This document shows, in pieces, positions 17,257 to 24,647 of a stretch of DNA of 64,000 nt; position 1 is the stretch's first letter; each line of letters begins with the position of its first letter. The stretch is from JADLHS01 sp044225555. Lineage in GTDB: Bacteria > Verrucomicrobiota > Verrucomicrobiia > Limisphaerales > JADLHS01. Both the position numbers and the translations under genes were made by a program. The stretch covers positions 62,001-126,000 of the forward strand of contig JBGAIM010000015.1 of the NCBI GenBank assembly GCA_044225555.1, written 5' to 3'. The notes below the pieces were generated by a model. That model was not told the origin of the DNA, did no database searches, and saw nothing but the letters and a program-made list of their open reading frames with translations.

Positions 17257-17952
17257 ATGGCGACGAAAATACGATCCTCATCCCCACCGCAGTTCAAAAG
17301 AATTCTGCTGGTGGACGACCATCCACTGATGCGGCGCGGCCAGGCCGATCTCTTGAGCCGCGAACAAGACCTGATGGTCTGCGGCGAAGCCGGCACGGCG
17401 CGCGAGGCGATGGAAGCCATCCCGAAGTTGAAACCGGACCTTGTGCTCATGGACATAACGTTGCCGGACAAGGATGGCTTGGAACTTCTCAAAGACATTC
17501 AAGCGCTTTATCCCGGCCTGCCCGTGCTCGCGATGTCCATGCAGGACGAATCGCTTTACGCCGCGCGGGTGTTGCGAGCCGGCGGACGCGGCTACGTGAT
17601 GAAAGGCGCGGGTTCAGACGAGCAGCTTGCGCACGCCATCCGCACCGTGTTGAGCGGGCAAATTGCGGTGAGTCCGCGCGTCTCGGCAAAGATTCTGGAA
17701 TCTGTGGCCGCACCATCCGGCAAGGTCGGCGACGGGCCGGAGGCCAAATTGAGCGACCGGGAAATGGAAGTGATGCGACTCTTTGGCGAAGGCTGGAGCA
17801 CAGACGAAATCGCGCAGCGCCTTCATCTCAGTCCCAAAACCGTGGACGTGCATCGAATGCACATCAAAGAAAAGCTTGGCTTCAGCACCACGCCGGAGTT
17901 TCAGCGATTTGCCATCCGCTGGGTCGCCTCTCAGGGCGGGCCGAGTGCGTAG
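17257..17952 (+). CDS. NarL/FixJ-type response regulator
   Basis: 231 residues. Receiver domain at about 14-130 with acid pocket VDD (20-22), phosphoacceptor D66 in LVLMDITLP, and a conserved Lys in YVMKGAG. A LuxR-type helix-turn-helix follows near 165-225 (LSDREMEVMRLFGEGWSTDEIAQRLHLSPKTVDVHRMHI). It is the DNA-binding output of the adjacent PAS histidine kinase, transcribed with it. Target genes are unknown. Confidence 0.85.
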   Translation: MATKIRSSSPPQFKRILLVDDHPLMRRGQADLLSREQDLMVCGEAGTAREAMEAIPKLKPDLVLMDITLPDKDGLELLKDIQALYPGLPVLAMSMQDESLYAARVLRAGGRGYVMKGAGSDEQLAHAIRTVLSGQIAVSPRVSAKILESVAAPSGKVGDGPEAKLSDREMEVMRLFGEGWSTDEIAQRLHLSPKTVDVHRMHIKEKLGFSTTPEFQRFAIRWVASQGGPSA

Positions 17953-18094
17953 GCAATCAACTTCCAAGCACTTGCGACAAGGCAGATAACCGGTGCGCAT
18001 AAGGATTTCCTTTATCGCCGTATTCTTCCTTCTTTACCCGCGCGAGTCTTTCGCGCCAATGGGCAGACGTTCGGTCCCGACATAATCTGCCCTT

Positions 18095-18523
18095 GTGAAC
18101 GCGATAAAAGTTCAAAGCCGAGCGGAAAGTTTGAAGCGCCGAGTGTTTGTTATCGAGGATCACCCGTTCATGCGCCGGAGCATTGTCGAGGCGCTCGAAC
18201 GCGAACCTGATTTGACGGTGTGCGGTGAGGCGGAAGATGCCGAAGAAGCTGTCGCCGCCATTGAATCGCTGCGCCCCGACATCGTGCTGACGGACATTCA
18301 ACTCAAATCCTCCAGCGGCCTTGACCTGATCAAAATCCTCCGAGCGCAGTCGCCAACACTGCCGGTTGTTGCCACCACGATGTTCGACGTGCGCCGCACC
18401 GATCGCTTGGCCCGCGCGGCGGGCGCATCCGGTTTCGCCTCCAAACAGGACGGCCCGGAGAAGTTGATCGCCATCATTCACGAAGTTCTGAATGCAGGCC
18501 AAAACCCCGACGAAACGCTTTGA
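18095..18523 (+). CDS. Receiver-only response regulator
   Basis: 142 residues from a GTG start. It has a receiver domain only: acidic pair ED (21-22), phosphoacceptor D67 in IVLTDIQL, T/S switch region TTMFDV, and Lys in FASKQDGP. It resembles the receiver of NarL-type regulators but ends before any helix-turn-helix, so it may be a phosphate sink or a partner for another protein. The kinase at 16138-17250 is the nearest candidate donor. The 140 bases upstream contain an approximate match to the repeated promoter motif with wrong spacing, which I did not accept. Confidence 0.75.
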   Translation: MNAIKVQSRAESLKRRVFVIEDHPFMRRSIVEALEREPDLTVCGEAEDAEEAVAAIESLRPDIVLTDIQLKSSSGLDLIKILRAQSPTLPVVATTMFDVRRTDRLARAAGASGFASKQDGPEKLIAIIHEVLNAGQNPDETL

Positions 18524-18542
18524 GCCTGCGGCTCGCAGGCTC
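18522..18542 (+). promoter_or_regulatory. Hairpin between receiver gene and Cys-rich gene
   Basis: Perfect 9-base arms GAGCCTGCG (18522-18530) and CGCAGGCTC (18534-18542) with a 3-base loop, starting inside the TGA stop. No T-run; possible weak terminator or processing site. Confidence 0.45.
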
Positions 18543-18583
18543 GCCCCGAAACGAACAACAAACAAAAACCAACAGGAACAAAC

Positions 18584-19045
18584 ATGAAAACAAGCAAGTC
18601 AGTCTGCAAAACAATCCTCGGCCTCGGCGTTGCATTCGCCCTGGCGATGTCAGTCACCGCCCGCGCGGATGAACCGATGAAGCCCATGAAGGGCGGCGAG
18701 CATCAACTGATGTTGCTCAAGGAAGTGAAGACCACCAAGGACGCCGCAGCGTTGAAGGATGACGACACGATGGCGATGGTGTGCAGCAAATGCAAAACCG
18801 TCTGGGTCACGCGCGTGAAGCAGGGCACGAAGGGCGCGCAACTTCTGATGGAAGGCGGCCAGCCCAAGGAACTGATCGGCACGCACGCGTGCGCCGGTTG
18901 CAATTCCACCATCACTGTCACCGGCCACACCAAAGGTGACATCACCGAACTCAAGCACAGTTGCAAGGCGTGCGGCGACGACTCGGCCTTCTGCTGCGCT
19001 ACGACCAAGAGCGCCAAGCCCACCGAAGGCATGGAGAAAAAGTAA
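18584..19045 (+). CDS. Secreted Cys-rich protein, PTEGM family member 1
   Basis: 153 residues. Signal peptide (about 1-28, ending ARA-DEP), then three Cys pairs: MVCSKCKTVWVT, HACAGCNSTITVTG and HSCKACGDDSAFCCATTKSAKPTEGMEKK. The order CxxC…CxxC…CxxC..FCC…PTEGM recurs in 22254-22742, 33098-33538, 39321-39791 and 50120-50569, so this is a local paralogue family. The paired CxxC motifs suggest a zinc-ribbon-like or soft-metal-binding fold in the periplasm. It is followed by a GC hairpin and then an ECF sigma gene, the same order as small secreted protein, hairpin and regulator seen at 2316-3070. Confidence 0.7.
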   Translation: MKTSKSVCKTILGLGVAFALAMSVTARADEPMKPMKGGEHQLMLLKEVKTTKDAAALKDDDTMAMVCSKCKTVWVTRVKQGTKGAQLLMEGGQPKELIGTHACAGCNSTITVTGHTKGDITELKHSCKACGDDSAFCCATTKSAKPTEGMEKK

Positions 19046-19060
19046 CGCGCATTGCCCGCC

Positions 19061-19099
19061 GGGGCGCGGCGTGACGGCATGAGTCCGTCCGCCCGCCCC
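19061..19099 (+). promoter_or_regulatory. GC-rich hairpin before an ECF sigma gene
   Basis: Interrupted arms GGGGCG…GGCG…GACGG (from 19061) and CCGTC…CGCC…CGCCCC (to 19099) form a long stem with small bulges. No T-run. Confidence 0.4.
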
Positions 19100-19129
19100 G
19101 ATGCGGACGAGCGCAAATGAATCGAAGCC

Positions 19130-19795
19130 ATGTTCTCGCAGCAGCCAACCACGCATCCCGGCATCAGCACATTGCCGGTGCAGACGGAGGCAGATTGCTC
19201 TCCCGCAAAGTTCGCCGATGCCGACGAGCAGGATCGCCTCGACATGGCGCGGTTGGTATCAGGGCATGGCGCGGCCTTGAACGATTTGATGGAACGCCAC
19301 GCAGAACGGGTCTTTCAGTATCTGGTGCGTTCGTTGCAAAACGAGGAGGATGCGGCGGACCTGGCGCAAGAGACTTTCGTCCGCGTTTATCAAAACCGGA
19401 CAAAGTTCGACGCGCACAAAAAGTTTTCCATCTGGCTCTTCGCCATCGCCAGCAATCTAGTGCGCGACCGTTACCGCTGGCGCGGACGCCACCAGCAGGT
19501 TTCGCTCGACGCGGAAAACGAAGCCACGGGCAATAGCTTTAGAGAATCGCTTCCCGAAAACAGGCCATCGCCAAGCGAAGTCACACAAGCCGAGGAACGG
19601 GCGGAGACCGTGCGCCGCGCCGTTGCCGCGCTGCCCGACAAGTGGCGCATCCCGCTGGTGCTGGCGGAATACGAGGAGAAGTCCCACGCGGAGATTGGCG
19701 AGATTCTGAATTGCTCCGCCAAAGCGGTCGAGGTGCGTATCTACAAAGCGCGTCAACAACTCCGCGAAAGTCTCGCGCCGCTGCTGGCGGAATAG
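19130..19795 (+). CDS. ECF RNA polymerase sigma factor
   Basis: 221 residues. Region 2 lies at about 65-120 (AADLAQETFVRVYQNRTKFD, KFSIWLFAIASNLVRDRYRW) and region 4 at about 165-215 (ALPDKWRIPLVLAEYEEKSHAEIGEIL…AVEVRIYKARQQLRE). It matches 3556-4152 through most of its length, including VSLDAENEATG, so the two are recent paralogues and may share promoter specificity. It has a longer N-terminal extension (about 40 residues). No anti-sigma gene is adjacent; the unpaired anti-sigma-like copy at 5008-5352 is a possible partner. Confidence 0.85.
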   Translation: MFSQQPTTHPGISTLPVQTEADCSPAKFADADEQDRLDMARLVSGHGAALNDLMERHAERVFQYLVRSLQNEEDAADLAQETFVRVYQNRTKFDAHKKFSIWLFAIASNLVRDRYRWRGRHQQVSLDAENEATGNSFRESLPENRPSPSEVTQAEERAETVRRAVAALPDKWRIPLVLAEYEEKSHAEIGEILNCSAKAVEVRIYKARQQLRESLAPLLAE

Positions 19796-19879
19796 TCTGT
19801 CGCGCGAAGTGCGGCGGCGCGTAAAGAACGGACGGCCTTTTCCATTCTTACCGCGTGGCGCAATTTTCCCGTATTTGCA

Positions 19880-19909
19880 GAGGGATGCGTTGTTCTGCGG
19901 CGTATCAAG
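19880..19909 (+). promoter_or_regulatory. Repeated ECF-type promoter motif, site 4
   Basis: GAGGGA at 19880-19885, 15 bases, CGTATC from 19901. The CBM48 gene starts 127 bases further on, so its leader would be long; an ATG at 19924 opens a different frame in this leader. Confidence 0.65.
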
Positions 19910-20027
19910 GTGCGACGAAGTTTATGAATACGCTCGTGAAAATTCCTCTGCGCGACTGGTCCAGCACCGGATTTCAAGTTCCCATCGCTCAAGGAAGTCC
20001 CCACCCACGAGCGGGAAAGGAATCCTT

Positions 20028-20327
20028 ATGGCCAGAAACAACAAAACTCCAGGAACGACTTCCGCTTCCGGCAAACGCATCTGCCGGTTTGAGTTTCAGA
20101 GCAGTGAAGCCAAGGCCGTGTGCATTGCCGGTTCGTTCAACGACTGGCAGCCGGGCGCAACAATGGTTGCTCTCGGTGACGGTCGTTGGGTGAAAGAATT
20201 CACACTCCCGCCGGGCCGCTACGAATACCGCCTGGTGGTGGATGGGAATTGGGTGGACGACCCGAGCGCCAAAGAGACCGTGGCAAATCCACATGGCGGA
20301 GCGAACGCGGTGCTAACCGTTGGCTGA
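20028..20327 (+). CDS. Stand-alone CBM48/AMPK-type glycogen-binding domain protein 1
   Basis: 99 residues, nearly all one domain: VCIAGSFNDWQPGATMVAL…DGRWVKEFTLPPGRYEYRLVVDGNWVDDPSA. The SFNDW start, LPPGRYEYR core and VDG..W.DD end are typical of the isoamylase N-terminal / AMPK-beta glycogen-binding family (CBM48). No catalytic domain is attached. The start at 20028 has a good GGAAAGG ribosome site. In AMPK the domain binds glycogen; here it could bind a glucan or serve as a protein-binding beta-sandwich. It has no signal peptide, so it is cytoplasmic. Confidence 0.8.
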   Translation: MARNNKTPGTTSASGKRICRFEFQSSEAKAVCIAGSFNDWQPGATMVALGDGRWVKEFTLPPGRYEYRLVVDGNWVDDPSAKETVANPHGGANAVLTVG

Positions 20328-20361
20328 CGCAGCGCGCCGCATCCGATCCGGGAGCGACTTC

Positions 20362-21234
20362 ATGGCTCTGATTCTTTCACCTTCCGACACAACGACCCAG
20401 ACTTTGGACCGAAACGGCAAGTCAGCCTCGCTGGCGAACGGAAACGAACATCCCAACGGCCATGAGGCGAAGTGGACATGGAGTCGCACGACGCTGCCGC
20501 TCGCAGAGGACACCCGCCAAACTGGTAGCCGATCCGGCACGCTCACGGTTGAAAGGGATTTGTGTCTCACGCCAGACCGAAGCACGAACGGACGGGAAGC
20601 GATTGCCAGACAGGATGCGGCGGACATGGCCTGCCTGTGCCGGGATGAAGACGAAGCGATGACGCGCTTGATGCGCCGTCACGCGCAACGGCTTCATGGC
20701 GTAATCGCGCGGATGCTGAACGACTGGAACGAGGCGGGGGACGTTGTGGACGAGGCTTTCATCCGGGTCTATCGCCACCGGCATCGGTTTGATTTGCAGG
20801 CGAGGTTCACGACCTGGCTTTACACCATCGCATTCAATCTGGCCCGCAACCGCCTTCGTCACCGCGCCCGCCAACCGGAGATCATTTCCCTTGAGGAGCT
20901 GAACGACGAGGAACTGGAATCGCAACAGGCTGTCCCGGGCCGCGAACCTGCGCCGGATGTTCGCTTGGAGCACGAGGAAGAAATGCGCGGCTTGGAGGAT
21001 TCGCTCGCGGCTCTGCCGCCTCAATTGCGCGAAGCCGTCCGCCTGTTCGCCTACGACGAGCTATCGCAAATCGAGATTGGCAGCCTGCTGCATTGCTCTG
21101 CCAAAGCGGTCGAGTCGCGGCTGTATCATGCGCGCAAACAGTTGCGCACCGACTTCGAGCGATTTCTCCATCCCCGGATTTCCGTCTGTCCGTTCAAACC
21201 TCAACACAAAAACAAAATCGAAATCAAAACATGA
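20362..21234 (+). CDS. ECF RNA polymerase sigma factor with long N-terminus
   Basis: 290 residues, longer than usual. About 80 residues of low-complexity N-terminus precede region 2 (LMRRHAQRLHGVIARMLNDWNEAGDVVDEAFIRVYRHRHRFD, then FTTWLYTIAFNLARNRLRHRARQ) and region 4 (ALPPQLREAVRLFAYDELSQIEIGSLLHCSAKAVESRLYHARKQLR). The C-terminal 20 residues are Lys-rich. ATG 20362 was preferred to a TTG at 20320 because GGGAGCG precedes it. It is less like 3556-4152 and 19130-19795 than they are like each other. Its stop overlaps the DUF3347-like gene start, linking it to that metal-related protein. Confidence 0.8.
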   Translation: MALILSPSDTTTQTLDRNGKSASLANGNEHPNGHEAKWTWSRTTLPLAEDTRQTGSRSGTLTVERDLCLTPDRSTNGREAIARQDAADMACLCRDEDEAMTRLMRRHAQRLHGVIARMLNDWNEAGDVVDEAFIRVYRHRHRFDLQARFTTWLYTIAFNLARNRLRHRARQPEIISLEELNDEELESQQAVPGREPAPDVRLEHEEEMRGLEDSLAALPPQLREAVRLFAYDELSQIEIGSLLHCSAKAVESRLYHARKQLRTDFERFLHPRISVCPFKPQHKNKIEIKT

Positions 21235-21848
21235 AGAATCAAACATTCGTCCTCTCCATCCTTGTAGCTGGGCTCATCGCCGTGCCCGCATTTGCGGCCC
21301 AGGCTGGTTGTTGCGGCGGCGAAGATACGACCGCGATGCCAGGCTGTTCAAAAATGTCCGGACACGAGTCGCACGACGCGCAGACGACCACCGCCACCAG
21401 CAAGTTGGCGCAGCCGGTCGCAACGGTTTTCGACAGCTACATCCAGATTCAAACCGCGCTGGCGGGCGATTCGCTCGAAGGCGTCACAACGAGCGCGCAG
21501 GCAATTGCCAAGTCGGTGAAGGAAGACAAGGCGAATACCTTTTCCGCGACGATTGGGCAGCAGGCGGAAGCCGTGGCCAAAGCGAAAGACCTGGTTGCCG
21601 CCCGCGAGGCGTTCAAGCCGTTGAGCGAATCGCTCATTCAATTCGCCACCAAGGATTCAACAGTGTCCGGCCTCTATCGGCAGGTGCATTGCCCGATGGC
21701 AAAAGCCAGTTGGCTGCAAACCGGAACAACCGTGAGCAATCCCTACATGGGCAAAGCGATGGCGCGCTGCGGCCAGTTTGTCAAAGCCAGCGCGGTTGGA
21801 ACTGCCGGAACTCCTGAACACGCGGATCATTCGGCGCACATGCACTGA
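21231..21848 (+). CDS. Secreted DUF3347-like protein with Cys/His-rich ends
   Basis: 205 residues. Signal peptide (about 1-23, ending AFAAQ), a short Cys-rich mature N-terminus (GCCGGEDTTAMPGCSKMSGHESH), then a helical domain with VATVFDSYIQIQTALAGDSLEGV…AREAFKPLSESLIQF…YRQVHCPMAKASWLQTGTTVSNPYMGKAMARCG. The H-C-P-M…W-L-Q…NPY-GK-M..CG pattern is the DUF3347 signature found in or beside CusB-type proteins. The tail ends HADHSAHMH. It probably binds Cu(I)/Ag(I) in the periplasm. The start overlaps the ECF sigma stop; a paralogue lies at 23291-23809. Confidence 0.75.
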   Translation: MKNQTFVLSILVAGLIAVPAFAAQAGCCGGEDTTAMPGCSKMSGHESHDAQTTTATSKLAQPVATVFDSYIQIQTALAGDSLEGVTTSAQAIAKSVKEDKANTFSATIGQQAEAVAKAKDLVAAREAFKPLSESLIQFATKDSTVSGLYRQVHCPMAKASWLQTGTTVSNPYMGKAMARCGQFVKASAVGTAGTPEHADHSAHMH

Positions 21849-21857
21849 CAACGATGC

Positions 21858-21876
21858 GCGCAGCTAGACGCTGCGC
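21858..21876 (+). promoter_or_regulatory. Intercistronic hairpin
   Basis: Arms GCGCAGC (21858-21864) and GCTGCGC (21870-21876) with a 5-base loop, 15 bases before the CBM48 start. No T-run. Confidence 0.4.
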
Positions 21877-21891
21877 ACAATTCAGACACGC

Positions 21892-22179
21892 ATGAAAGGG
21901 GGACGCATCGCAAACAAGCCGAGGTTGCGGTGCGTCCTGTTCAAGCTCCAGCGGGCTTTCGTTCATCACGTCAGCATTGTGGGAACATTCAACGGCTGGA
22001 ATCCAACCGCCACACCGATGTGTCCGGCAGGTCGCGGTCGCTGGGCGCGCGCATTGTTCCTGTCGCCGGGGCGTTATGATTACGCGTTGGTGGTTGACGG
22101 GCAGATTGCCAAGAACCCGGCGACAGTTCGGATGGCGGACGCCGACGATGGAGGGGTGAGTTCCGTGTTGGTCGTATGA
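21892..22179 (+). CDS. Stand-alone CBM48/AMPK-type domain protein 2
   Basis: 95 residues. The domain covers about 27-95: HVSIVGTFNGWNPTATPMCP, GRWARALFLSPGRYDYALVVDGQIAKNPATV. It keeps the FN.W and LSPGRYDY…VDG features but has a shorter N-terminal arm. No signal peptide. It follows the DUF3347-like gene, the same order as 23291-23809 and 23867-24418, so the pair was probably duplicated as a unit. No promoter motif of its own is visible, so it is likely co-transcribed. Confidence 0.75.
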   Translation: MKGGRIANKPRLRCVLFKLQRAFVHHVSIVGTFNGWNPTATPMCPAGRGRWARALFLSPGRYDYALVVDGQIAKNPATVRMADADDGGVSSVLVV

Positions 22180-22253
22180 AGGAGTGGCAGTGAAACGAGC
22201 GGCCGCATTCATTGGCACGAAACCTTGTGGCGGCTTACGAGAAAGGCAAAGTT

Positions 22254-22742
22254 ATGAAGATCACACGGCACTTTAGGCATCTTGCCGCCTGGGCGGCAGT
22301 CCTCACGGTGGGATTGGCGGTCACGGGTTGCGCGTCATCGGGAGGCAAATCAACCACGCGCGTTTATGAAGAACGCGAATTTATTCCCCTCTATCACGTC
22401 AAGAACACCGGCGACGAACTGAATCTCAAAAAAGGCGATGCCATTGCGATGGCGTGCGCCAAATGCAAGACCGTCTTGTATCGGCCCGTCAGAACGTCCG
22501 CTTGGCTCTATCGGCCTTGGGTGAGCCCCGGCGTTGCCGGCTATTATTCCAACCAGCGAGAGCGTCTGCCCTTTCAGTGGCATTCTTGTCCCGGCTGCAA
22601 ATCCACCATCACCATCACCGGCACGTGGCTCAACCAGAAGGAAACCGTCAAACACACCTGCGAACTTAGCGGCGTTGATTCGGTCTTTTGCTGCGCCACG
22701 CGGCGGGAAGCACCACCGACCGAGGGCATGTTGTCGAAGTAG
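22254..22742 (+). CDS. Cys-rich lipoprotein, PTEGM family member 2
   Basis: 162 residues. Lipoprotein signal (VGLAVTGC, Cys near 25), a SSGGKSTTRVYEEREFIPLYHVKNTGDELNLKKGD segment, then MACAKCKTV, SCPGCKSTITITG and HTCELSGVDSVFCCATRREAPPTEGMLSK. The third Cys pair is altered (C-x-L-S-G instead of CxxCG). The first 75 mature residues are almost the same as in 33098-33538. Probably anchored in the outer or inner membrane and metal- or redox-active; function unknown. Confidence 0.7.
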   Translation: MKITRHFRHLAAWAAVLTVGLAVTGCASSGGKSTTRVYEEREFIPLYHVKNTGDELNLKKGDAIAMACAKCKTVLYRPVRTSAWLYRPWVSPGVAGYYSNQRERLPFQWHSCPGCKSTITITGTWLNQKETVKHTCELSGVDSVFCCATRREAPPTEGMLSK

Positions 22743-22765
22743 CATGCGTCAAACCGCGGCTGTGC

Positions 22766-22795
22766 GAGGGATGCACGCGGGGCTGGCGTATTACT
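22766..22795 (+). promoter_or_regulatory. Repeated ECF-type promoter motif, site 5
   Basis: GAGGGA at 22766-22771, 15 bases, CGTATT from 22787. The receiver gene's ATG at 22800 is only 13 bases past the start of the CGTA block, where transcription should begin, so the mRNA is probably leaderless. Confidence 0.65.
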
Positions 22796-22799
22796 GAAC

Positions 22800-23212
22800 A
22801 TGGACGCGGAAACAAAAACGATTCTCGTGGTGGATGACGATGCTCTGAATCGCCAACTTGTGGCGCGCATACTGGCGCGCGCCGGCTTCATGACCGCCTC
22901 GGCCTCAAATGGCGAAGAAGCATGGGAGCGAATTCTTCCCGGACAATTCAACGCGGTGATCAGTGACGGCGGATGCCGCGCATGAACGGCATCGAACTGC
23001 TGCAACACGTTCGCGCGCGCTGGCCGTGGCTGCCGGTAATTCTCATGACCGGCTTGATCGAGGACGACATTCGCGAAGCGGCTTTCATCTGGAAAGCCAC
23101 CGCTTTGTTTGAAAAGCCCGTGGACCGCGGAGATTTGATCCTCTCCATCCGGCTGGCGGTACACGAATCGGGACGGTTGCATGCGGAGAGTGAGATGCTT
23201 CCGTGTGTCTAA
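22800..23212 (+). pseudogene. Receiver-only response regulator with a one-base frameshift
   Basis: The first frame gives MDAETKTILVVDDDALNRQL…FNAVISDG, the receiver start up to the phosphoacceptor Asp at residue 56. The rest of the receiver, MPRMNGIELLQHVRARWPWLPVILMTG…FEKPVDRGDL, continues in another frame from 22973 to 23212. Restoring one base in the GACGGCGGATG stretch near 22964-22974 would join them as D-x-x-MPRMNG. The intact paralogue 33985-34395 begins with the same MDAET and has the same promoter spacing. This is a disrupted gene or a single-base sequence error. Confidence 0.7.
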
Positions 23213-23290
23213 TCCGCGATGACCGCATGGAATTTGAGGTCTGAAAATGAAGCCTCGAAACACGAAACCGAAAACAAACGAAACACAAGC

Positions 23291-23809
23291 ATGAAAAGCG
23301 CCTCCATCCTCATTGCCACCGCAGCCGGCCTGCTCGCCGCGCCTGCGCTGTTGGCCCAACACAACCACGCCGATCATGGCGCGCACCAACCTCCGCCGAA
23401 CACGCGAACAGAACCTGCGCCAGCCCTGCCGAAGCCAGTCCAAACGGTCTTTGACAGCTACATCAAGATTCAAGCCGCACTGGCCCAGGATTCCGTTCAA
23501 GGCGTCAGTGCCAATGCCGCGGCGATGGCAAAAGCCGTCCAGTCCGATTCCACGAAGGAGCTGCTCGCTGATGTTCCGCAGCAGGCGGAAGCTTTGGCCG
23601 AAGCCGGCGACATCAAAGCGGCGCGGGAAGCGTTCAAGCCGTTGAGCGATTCGCTGATCAAATACCTGGGTGCGAACAAGGCTCATCACGGCCACTACGT
23701 GCAGGTCTTTTGCTCGATGGCTAATGGCCGCTGGCTGCAAACCGGCACGGTCGTCAGCAATCCCTACTTCGGCAAATCCATGGCGCGCTGCGGCAAGATC
23801 GAAAGCTGA
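23291..23809 (+). CDS. Secreted DUF3347-like protein, second copy
   Basis: 172 residues. Signal peptide (about 1-23, ending LLAQ), His-rich N-terminus (HNHADHGAHQPPPN), then VQTVFDSYIKIQAALAQDSVQGV…AREAFKPLSDSLIKYL…HYVQVFCSMANGRWLQTGTVVSNPYFGKSMARCG. It is a paralogue of 21231-21848 with the same C-(S/P)-M…WLQTG…NPYxGKxMARCG pattern, but without the Cys-rich start. Start chosen at the ATG opening the signal peptide. Likely periplasmic Cu/Ag binder. Confidence 0.75.
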   Translation: MKSASILIATAAGLLAAPALLAQHNHADHGAHQPPPNTRTEPAPALPKPVQTVFDSYIKIQAALAQDSVQGVSANAAAMAKAVQSDSTKELLADVPQQAEALAEAGDIKAAREAFKPLSDSLIKYLGANKAHHGHYVQVFCSMANGRWLQTGTVVSNPYFGKSMARCGKIES

Positions 23810-23866
23810 CGCACGGGAAGCTTTTCCGCAGGACGAAAGCCGCAACCATTTTAACGAAAGAAGGTG

Positions 23867-24418
23867 ATGCGTAACGAGCCAATGAATAGGAAGCAGGTCC
23901 GGCTGGCGGAAACTGGCCGGACCGCCCCAGGCAGACCAGCACCGCTTCAGCCGGTCTGGTTCGAGCACATCAGCGAGACAGCCCGCGAGGTGACTATCGT
24001 CGGCTCGTTCAACAACTGGGACGTGGAGAGCACGCGGATGGTCCACCTGATCGGCGGACGGTGGTTGCGCGTCGTGTTCCTTCCGCCGGGCCGCCACGAA
24101 TATCTGTTCGTCGTGGACGGTCGTTGTGTGGCTGACCCATGTGCGACGGAAAGCGTGCCCAACGTATTCGGCTGCGTGAACTCAGTGGTGTCCGTGTCGG
24201 CGCGCGCGCCACGGAGCGGCTGTGCACGGATTATTGGCCGCAAGCCTGTGACGCAACTGCGAGCCGCTGCGAAATTGATATCCCGGTCCTGCCGCAGCAC
24301 GAACGCGCGCCAGACCTCTCCGGTCCGGGGGGCAAACACAGGTGAGCGTAATTTCACCACCACACAACCTCAAGTTTCACCGGTAACACAAAACGAAAAT
24401 AGAAATACACGAAAATGA
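23867..24418 (+). CDS. CBM48/AMPK-type domain protein 3, with C-terminal extension
   Basis: 183 residues. The domain at about 35-108 reads REVTIVGSFNNWDVESTRMVHL…GRWLRVVFLPPGRHEYLFVVDGRCVADP. Beyond it is a basic tail of about 70 residues rich in Arg, Ser and Thr with no recognised fold; an ECF-type promoter motif lies inside this tail at 24326. ATG 23867 follows an AAGAAGG ribosome site; ATG 23882 is possible. The tail may be a run-on created by loss of an earlier stop codon. No signal peptide. Confidence 0.7.
   Translation: MRNEPMNRKQVRLAETGRTAPGRPAPLQPVWFEHISETAREVTIVGSFNNWDVESTRMVHLIGGRWLRVVFLPPGRHEYLFVVDGRCVADPCATESVPNVFGCVNSVVSVSARAPRSGCARIIGRKPVTQLRAAAKLISRSCRSTNARQTSPVRGANTGERNFTTTQPQVSPVTQNENRNTRK
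24326..24355 (+). promoter_or_regulatory. Repeated ECF-type promoter motif, site 6
   Basis: CGGGGG at 24326-24331, 15 bases, CGTAAT from 24347. It lies in the tail of the preceding gene and 68 bases before a tiny lipoprotein gene. Its GGG is part of a G-run, so it is weaker evidence than the clear copies. Confidence 0.45.
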
Positions 24419-24534
24419 AACGAATACTACTCAGTTCCCTCGCCATCCTGACCCTGCTGCTGCTGGGCCTTGTGCTGACTGGATGCAGCGGATCAGGAAA
24501 TCAGGACGCGCCGAGCCATCAGCACTCGCACTGA
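24415..24534 (+). CDS. Tiny lipoprotein with His-rich tail
   Basis: 39 residues: MKRILLSSLAILTLLLLGLV, lipobox LTGC with Cys at 24, and a short tail SGSGNQDAPSHQHSH. The ATG overlaps the stop of the CBM48 gene. Its layout (lipobox, Ser/Gly linker, HxHSH end) matches the 48-residue lipoprotein at 40705-40851, which also stands behind a promoter motif. The His tail could bind metal; no domain is present. Confidence 0.55.
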   Translation: MKRILLSSLAILTLLLLGLVLTGCSGSGNQDAPSHQHSH

Positions 24535-24647
24535 ACCGGCCGCCGGCGTCGCCGGGGTTCATCCCGGCGACGCCCCGACGGAGCGCGGATGTCCTCACGT
24601 TGATTCCGTGCCGCCCATCCTCCCGCACTGAGGGAGCTTGCTGGGAT

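Noticed and set aside
17999..18030. AAGGAT…CGTATT near the receiver gene at 18095
   Set aside because: It has a similar look but the spacing is off by two or three bases, and the GGG block is missing, so it was not counted.
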